From G021776435 sp046756245 (lineage in GTDB: Bacteria > Pseudomonadota > Alphaproteobacteria > Caulobacterales > Parvularculaceae), in NCBI GenBank assembly GCA_046756245.1, contig JBHHVZ010000102.1, positions 1 to 9,681 on the forward strand: DNA of 9,681 bases, read 5' to 3'. A model generated the notes under the pieces. It was not told where the DNA came from. It did not search any database and saw only the letters and a program-made list of their open reading frames with translations. A program made the translations under genes and the position numbers. Below, one piece after another: positions 6,275-9,681 of the stretch. The number at the start of each line of letters is the position of its first letter. The stretch's first letter is position 1.

Positions 6275-8470
6275 TTAGGCGACCCGGCTTAACGGGCGGT
6301 TAAGGTTAAGGTCATGGTCAGAGACTGGCGCGTCGGCGACGCAGGCGCGCGTGAGATCTTTGAGCGAAATGAATGCGCCGTTTTTCTCGCGCGCAAACCA
6401 ATTGAAGAACGCCTGCGTCGTTTCAAGCATTCTGTCGACTGCGGCGTTATCGGGGGCATAGGCGTTGGCGCCTGGCGTTAAGCTCGATGAATGAAGTGTA
6501 AACGTCAGCACCGGAACGCCGTCCCGGATGAGCCGTTTCGCAAGCGATTTAAGGTCTTCGAACGAAGCGCCTTCGGGCGACAGGCGGACGGGCGCCGTCG
6601 CGCGACGCAGGCGCAGCCTGCCGCCGTTTTCCTGAGAGAAAAACATGCGTGTCCCGCGCAAAGCGCGCGCGCCGCTTACCGGGAATGCGAACAACCGTCG
6701 GCTGCTTTCGCACTCGACCGAATATGGATGATTCGACAGGTCCGTAAAATCCGGCCCGCCGGCGGCGGAGAAATCGAACGCCGCGCCGGGGCTGAAATCG
6801 AAATCGATCCCCGCCGCGCGAAGGAGCGGATAATCCCGCACCCTAAGGCCGTAGCGTCCGGCGCGGTGGGCGCGCGGCCGTTCGCCGAACACGGTTTCAA
6901 ATTGCGCCGCCAGCGCCTCAAACTTCCGTCGATGAACGCCGACGGGAAGGTTGGTCTGGAAGGAGCAGTAATCGCTGCTAAACGCTGTATTCGGCGGCGT
7001 CGCCCAGGCGTGCATATGAACGCCCGCGTCCGCCGTTCGCGACAGGCGCAGGGCGCGGAAATATTCCACCGTCTCCGCATCCTGAAGCAGCGGATAGGTG
7101 ATGAAGTAGAGCGGTTTCGCGCCGACCGCCTCGCACAGCATCTGAAACCGGTCGAGGGCGGCCGGCTTGGCGACTTTGTGCTCGTTGCAGTCCATCCGGT
7201 TCCAGTCGAATTCTTCTTCCGCATCGACGGTGACGATGAGTTTCGGCGCGACTTTATCTTCCAGGCGAAGCGGGCGCGTCGCCACGGCGGCGGCGCGGCG
7301 CCGGTCTTCGATCACGCGACTAAAAAGAGCGGTTACGCCGCGCGCAGTTTCCTCCCACGAATGCGCCGCGGCGTAGGCGCGCACGTCTTCCCGCGCCGGC
7401 GGATAGCGCAGGAGCGCCGCCATCGCCTCGGCCATGGCCGGCGCGGTGCGGGCTGCTGCGAGTCTGCTTGGGCCGTTCGCGCCGACAACTTCACCCGAGC
7501 CCCCCGCCGCCGCCGCCGCGCAGGGCGTTCCGCAGGCCATCGCTTCGAGCAGCACATTCGGCCAGCCCTCGCGAGAAGACGCCAACGCCAGAACGTCGGC
7601 GGCGTTGTAGATTTCGGCGAGCCGCTCATGCGGGACTGCGCCGAGGAAGCGCACGCGTTCATTAACACCGAGAGAACGCGCGCGGGCTTCGAGCGCGCCC
7701 CGCGCCTCGCCTTCGCCGGCGATGAGCAAGGTTGCGTTGGGAAACGCTTTTAACGCCTCGATGACGAGATGATGGCCTTTGCGTTCGATGAGGTGGCCGA
7801 CGCTGGCGATGACAGTCCCCGCCAGATTCATCCGTTGACGGAGTTCCAGTCGGTCGAGCGGACGGAACATGTTAAGGTCGACGCCATTGCGCAAGGCCGT
7901 GATCTTCTCGTCAGCCGCGCCGAGCCGGATCATTTCTTCTTTCAGGGCGTCGGCGACGGCGATGGTTGCGTCGGCTTTGCGCGCGGCATTGAGAATCATC
8001 TTCCGCTGGCGTTTGTATTCCGGATAAAGCGTGACGTCGCTGCCGCGCGCCGTGACGACGACAGGCTTGCCGAGCGTTTGCGCCGCGCGCACGGCGGCGA
8101 CCCCGTCCGGATAATAATAATGCGCGTCGATAAGGTCGAAATCCCATCTCTCGTCGATCAGGCGGCGCGCGGCGCGCAGAAAACATTCTTCCAGCGCTCT
8201 CGCCGCGAAAGTCATTCCAAGCTTGGGCGGGATAAAGTAGCGCGGATGGTCGATGCGTATGCCGTAGCGCTCTTCCGACTGCGGCGCGCGCGCGAATGCG
8301 GCGTAACGTCCGAACAGGGAAGCGCGAAACGGAAAGAAGGGAACCGGCGCGACGACGCGCACGTCCGCGCCGCTTTCCTTGGTAAACGCGCGCAGGCGGT
8401 TTTCCACGAAAACGCCGTGCATGGGCGCAGCGGCGTTCGGATAGAGCGTCGTCAAAGTCAGAATACGCAT
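6275..8470 (-). CDS. Bifunctional protein: GT4 glycosyltransferase fused to WalW-type polysaccharide deacetylase
   Basis: This 731-aa protein has two domains. Residues 1-390 are a GT-B glycosyltransferase of family GT4: the N-terminal Rossmann half starts MRILTLTTLYPN, the C-terminal half has GHLIERKGHH (225-234), and the E-x7-E motif is in EGWPNVLLEAMACGTP (E301, E309). It would move a sugar from a nucleotide donor to a growing glycan. After a basic linker (about 390-408), residues 409-710 form a CE4-like deacetylase of the WalW subgroup: VTVDAEEEFDW (D416, E418), GVHMHAWATPP (H485, H487), CSFQTNLP (502-509), RAGRYG (536-541) and TLHSSS (L659, H660). No signal peptide is seen, so it is probably cytoplasmic. 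The ATG at 8470 is preceded by AAGAGGA (plus 8479-8485). An upstream ATG at 8539 adds a basic, uncharacteristic 23-residue stretch and lies before the predicted transcription start. fliO begins 39 nt downstream. Sugar and acceptor are unknown. Confidence 0.9.
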   Translation of the reverse strand: MRILTLTTLYPNAAAPMHGVFVENRLRAFTKESGADVRVVAPVPFFPFRASLFGRYAAFARAPQSEERYGIRIDHPRYFIPPKLGMTFAARALEECFLRAARRLIDERWDFDLIDAHYYYPDGVAAVRAAQTLGKPVVVTARGSDVTLYPEYKRQRKMILNAARKADATIAVADALKEEMIRLGAADEKITALRNGVDLNMFRPLDRLELRQRMNLAGTVIASVGHLIERKGHHLVIEALKAFPNATLLIAGEGEARGALEARARSLGVNERVRFLGAVPHERLAEIYNAADVLALASSREGWPNVLLEAMACGTPCAAAAAGGSGEVVGANGPSRLAAARTAPAMAEAMAALLRYPPAREDVRAYAAAHSWEETARGVTALFSRVIEDRRRAAAVATRPLRLEDKVAPKLIVTVDAEEEFDWNRMDCNEHKVAKPAALDRFQMLCEAVGAKPLYFITYPLLQDAETVEYFRALRLSRTADAGVHMHAWATPPNTAFSSDYCSFQTNLPVGVHRRKFEALAAQFETVFGERPRAHRAGRYGLRVRDYPLLRAAGIDFDFSPGAAFDFSAAGGPDFTDLSNHPYSVECESSRRLFAFPVSGARALRGTRMFFSQENGGRLRLRRATAPVRLSPEGASFEDLKSLAKRLIRDGVPVLTFTLHSSSLTPGANAYAPDNAAVDRMLETTQAFFNWFAREKNGAFISLKDLTRACVADAPVSDHDLNLNRPLSRVA

Positions 8471-8542
8471 GCGCGCGGTCCTCTTGGCGCGGGTCGGACG
8501 CAGACGTCCGGTTGCGATCCGGTTGTTCGCACCACGCAATTA

Positions 8543-8558
8543 CGCAAACCCCGCGCCA
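8543..8558 (-). promoter_or_regulatory. Candidate sigma-54 (RpoN) -24/-12 promoter for the GT4-deacetylase gene
   Basis: Read on the minus strand, TGGCGCGGGGTTTGCG matches the RpoN consensus TGGCACG-N4-TTGCW at the key bases, with the required GG-N10-GC spacing. The mismatches are A to G at position 5 and a G where W is usual. The predicted transcription start is near 8532, giving a leader of about 60 nt to the ATG at 8470. This also argues against the upstream start at 8539. The control region 8471-8688 contains no gene. Confidence 0.55.
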
Positions 8559-8586
8559 CTGAGCCCGCTGCTGCCGGGCGTTAACG

Positions 8587-8597
8587 GCCTGTTAGGC
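8587..8597. repeat. Small inverted repeat GCCT-GTT-AGGC
   Basis: GCCT (8587-8590) and AGGC (8594-8597) flank GTT. It sits about 60 nt upstream of the transcription start predicted from the sigma-54-like element at 8543-8558. The half-site GCCTGTT differs by one base from the GCCTGAT motif repeated at 9558-9597. It may be an activator site, but it is short enough to be chance. Confidence 0.25.
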
Positions 8598-8628
8598 ATG
8601 CGATCTGCTCAGCAACAAGCTTGGTGTT

Positions 8629-8642
8629 CCGTCTTGAGACGG
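8629..8642. promoter_or_regulatory. 14-bp perfect inverted repeat followed by TTTT in the divergent control region
   Basis: CCGTCT-TG-AGACGG is perfectly symmetrical and is followed on the plus strand by TTTT (8643-8646). Its centre is about 104 nt upstream of the start predicted for the leftward sigma-54-like promoter, a usual distance for an enhancer site. It is also 46 nt before the rightward sugar-transferase start codon, where it could act as an operator or a short attenuator hairpin. TTGAGA (8634-8639) inside it could also be a -35 box for the rightward gene, but no clear -10 follows. Confidence 0.35.
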
Positions 8643-8688
8643 TTTTCGACGTCGGGGTACGAGATAGAAAGCGGAGACAGCGCAGGCG

Positions 8689-9534
8689 ATGGCGGGGATT
8701 GCATGGTTAACGGTCTATCTGGCGGCGTCGGTTGCGATCGGCGTCATCGCTCTGGCGATCGGCGCGAGCCTGCGCCTCGCGCGTCTCGGCGCGGGATCGA
8801 TAACGGGCGTTATGTCCGGCGCGCTCTTGCGCGCGCCGGATAATGACGTCCAACCTGCGCGCGCGGCTGCATTGCATGCAGGTCAGCTCGATCTCAACCG
8901 ATTTTCTCCTGAGGACATTTCGCAGTCATCGCTCGTGCGCTGGAGTTGGTGCGACGGCGCGTGCAAGCGCGTCGTTGACGTTGCAGCGAGTCTTGCGCTG
9001 CTGATCGGCCTGTCGCCCGTGCTCATACTTGTGGCGGTGCTGATTAAACTCGACTCGCCCGGACCGATCCTTTACCGGCAAAAACGCATCGGCCTCGGCG
9101 GGCGCGTTTTCGAGGTTTACAAATTCCGCTCCATGGTCGCCGACGCCGAAAGGGACGGCCCGCGCTGGGCGGCGAAAAATGACGGGCGCGTTACGGCTAT
9201 CGGACGCATCATCAGAAAGACGCGCATCGACGAAATTCCGCAGGCCATCAATGTTCTGAAGGATGAAATGAGTTTCGTCGGTCCCCGCCCGGAACGGCCC
9301 GAATTCGTCAATGTGCTCGAGCGCGAAATCCCCCACTATCATGAACGCCATCGCGTCAAGCCGGGAATCACCGGCTGGGCGCAAGTGAAATATGTCTACG
9401 GGGCGTCGGTTGAAGATGCGTGTGAAAAGCTGAAATTCGACCTCTTCTACGTCAAGCATTTCACGCCGGCGCTCGACCTCCTCATTATTCTGATGACGGT
9501 CCGCGTTGCGCTGTTCGGTCTGGGCGGGCGATAG
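8689..9534 (+). CDS. Polysaccharide-initiating sugar transferase (monotopic phosphoglycosyl transferase, WcaJ/ExoY/EpsB-like)
   Basis: This 281-aa membrane enzyme would transfer a sugar 1-phosphate from a UDP-sugar to undecaprenyl phosphate, the first step of exopolysaccharide or O-unit assembly. One N-terminal transmembrane helix (about 4-28) is followed by a 60-residue linker. The bacterial sugar-transferase domain starts at CKRVVDV (92-98) with the re-entrant hydrophobic helix (about 97-120). It continues with SPGPILYRQKRIG (123-135), KFRSM (145-149), the catalytic Asp-Glu in TRIDEIPQ (D181, E182), FVGPRPERPEF (196-206) and KPGITGWAQV (224-233). The tail SVEDACEKLKFDLFYVKH...VALFGLGGR resembles the EpsB-type enzymes of exosortase-linked clusters, from memory. 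An in-frame TAG at 8665-8667 with no start codon before 8689 fixes the ATG; the ribosome site is weak (GGAG at 8673-8676, 12 nt away). The gene is divergent from the glycosyltransferase-deacetylase. The sugar is not predictable. Confidence 0.92.
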   Translation: MAGIAWLTVYLAASVAIGVIALAIGASLRLARLGAGSITGVMSGALLRAPDNDVQPARAAALHAGQLDLNRFSPEDISQSSLVRWSWCDGACKRVVDVAASLALLIGLSPVLILVAVLIKLDSPGPILYRQKRIGLGGRVFEVYKFRSMVADAERDGPRWAAKNDGRVTAIGRIIRKTRIDEIPQAINVLKDEMSFVGPRPERPEFVNVLEREIPHYHERHRVKPGITGWAQVKYVYGASVEDACEKLKFDLFYVKHFTPALDLLIILMTVRVALFGLGGR

Positions 9535-9556
9535 CCGTTTACCAATAAGTCGGTCA

Positions 9557-9597
9557 AATCAGGCCGGGGACGGCGCAAGCGCCTGATTCCGCCTGAT
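9557..9597. repeat. Three copies of GCCTGAT (one inverted, two direct) downstream of the sugar transferase
   Basis: ATCAGGC at 9558-9564 is the reverse complement of GCCTGAT at 9581-9587 and 9591-9597. The two direct copies (extended CGCCTGAT at 9580 and 9590) start exactly 10 bp apart, one helical turn. AATCAGGC (9557-9564) and GCCTGATT (9581-9588) also form an 8-bp inverted repeat. The array lies about 77-116 nt upstream of the start predicted for the sigma-54-like site at 9648-9663, as activator sites usually do. An alternative reading is a weak terminator for the sugar transferase (inner GGCGC-AA-GCGCC, 9572-9583), but no T-run follows. No gene is visible in 9535-9681. Confidence 0.45.
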
Positions 9598-9647
9598 ATT
9601 CCGTACCAAACCGGCGCAATTCCGCGCGCCGCGGGCCGGCCGCGCCA

Positions 9648-9663
9648 TGGCAAAGAAATTGCG
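9648..9663 (+). promoter_or_regulatory. Candidate sigma-54 (RpoN) -24/-12 promoter reading out of the window
   Basis: TGGCAAAGAAATTGCG has TGGCA and TTGC with the exact GG-N10-GC spacing of RpoN promoters. The CG usually following TGGCA is AA here. Transcription would start near 9674 and run rightward into a gene beyond the window. Its close upstream neighbourhood contains the triple GCCTGAT motif. Confidence 0.5.
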
Positions 9664-9681
9664 AAGCCTCTAGAGTAATGG

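Noticed and set aside
6491..7753. 420-aa plus-strand frame opposite the glycosyltransferase-deacetylase
   Set aside because: Arg/Ala/Gly-rich shadow of a real gene. Its minus-strand partner has full family motifs across the whole length.
8471..8539. Upstream start for the glycosyltransferase-deacetylase
   Set aside because: The 23 extra residues are basic and lack fold features. The ATG at 8470 has AAGAGGA upstream, begins the canonical GT4 strand, and lies after the predicted transcription start.
7769..8584. 271-aa plus-strand frame
   Set aside because: Shadow of the N-terminal half of the GT4 domain, with no recognisable domain.
9447..9653. 68-aa minus-strand frame at the right end
   Set aside because: It overlaps the sugar-transferase C-terminus antisense and has no domain or ribosome site.
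9647..9673. Tiny frame ATGGCAAAGAAATTGCG... ending in TAG at the right edge
   Set aside because: Only eight codons; the same bases are better explained as a sigma-54-like promoter element, and no ribosome site precedes it.

Overview
The window looks like chromosomal DNA from a high-GC, flagellated alphaproteobacterium. The evidence is the codon bias towards G/C, an alphaproteobacterial-style AspRS (motif 2 followed by GEFYQLDLE), a Ppx/RNase D/AspRS neighbourhood that I recall from Caulobacterales/Hyphomonadaceae/Parvularculaceae-type genomes, and paired intergenic inverted repeats of a style common in that class. The genus cannot be fixed from the sequence alone.

Layout. 1-282: no credible gene, but several hairpins, including a long multi-tier one at 77-174. 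283-4894: a housekeeping block of ppx (+), rnd (-, overlapping the ppx stop tail to tail by 4 nt) and aspS (+, divergent from rnd). 4895-5114: an intergenic pair of inverted ~40-nt hairpin repeats between the convergent aspS and fliP. 5115-8470 (-): a probable transcription unit read leftward, made of a GT4 glycosyltransferase fused to a WalW-type polysaccharide deacetylase, then fliO and fliP, which overlap by ATGA. 8471-8688: a divergent control region with a sigma-54 (RpoN)-type -24/-12 element pointing at the fusion gene. 8689-9534 (+): a phosphoglycosyl transferase that would start polysaccharide assembly on undecaprenyl phosphate. 9535-9681: non-coding, with three copies of a 7-bp motif and a second sigma-54-like element pointing out of the window.

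How the genes fit together. Ppx (polyphosphate/pppGpp hydrolysis), RNase D (RNA 3' trimming) and AspRS (tRNA charging) are independent core functions. The right half is the edge of an exopolysaccharide/surface-glycan locus: the initiating transferase on one strand and a glycosyltransferase-deacetylase on the other. fliO and fliP encode parts of the flagellar export gate and sit directly behind the glycan gene without fliQ or fliR next to them.

The most interesting signal is regulatory. Two TGGC-N7-TTGC elements, each in intergenic DNA and each correctly oriented, flank the initiating transferase. This suggests RpoN control of the surface-glycan genes, perhaps with read-through into fliOP. No CRISPR array, tRNA, rRNA, transposase or phage gene was seen, and no clearly new defence or mobile system is visible.
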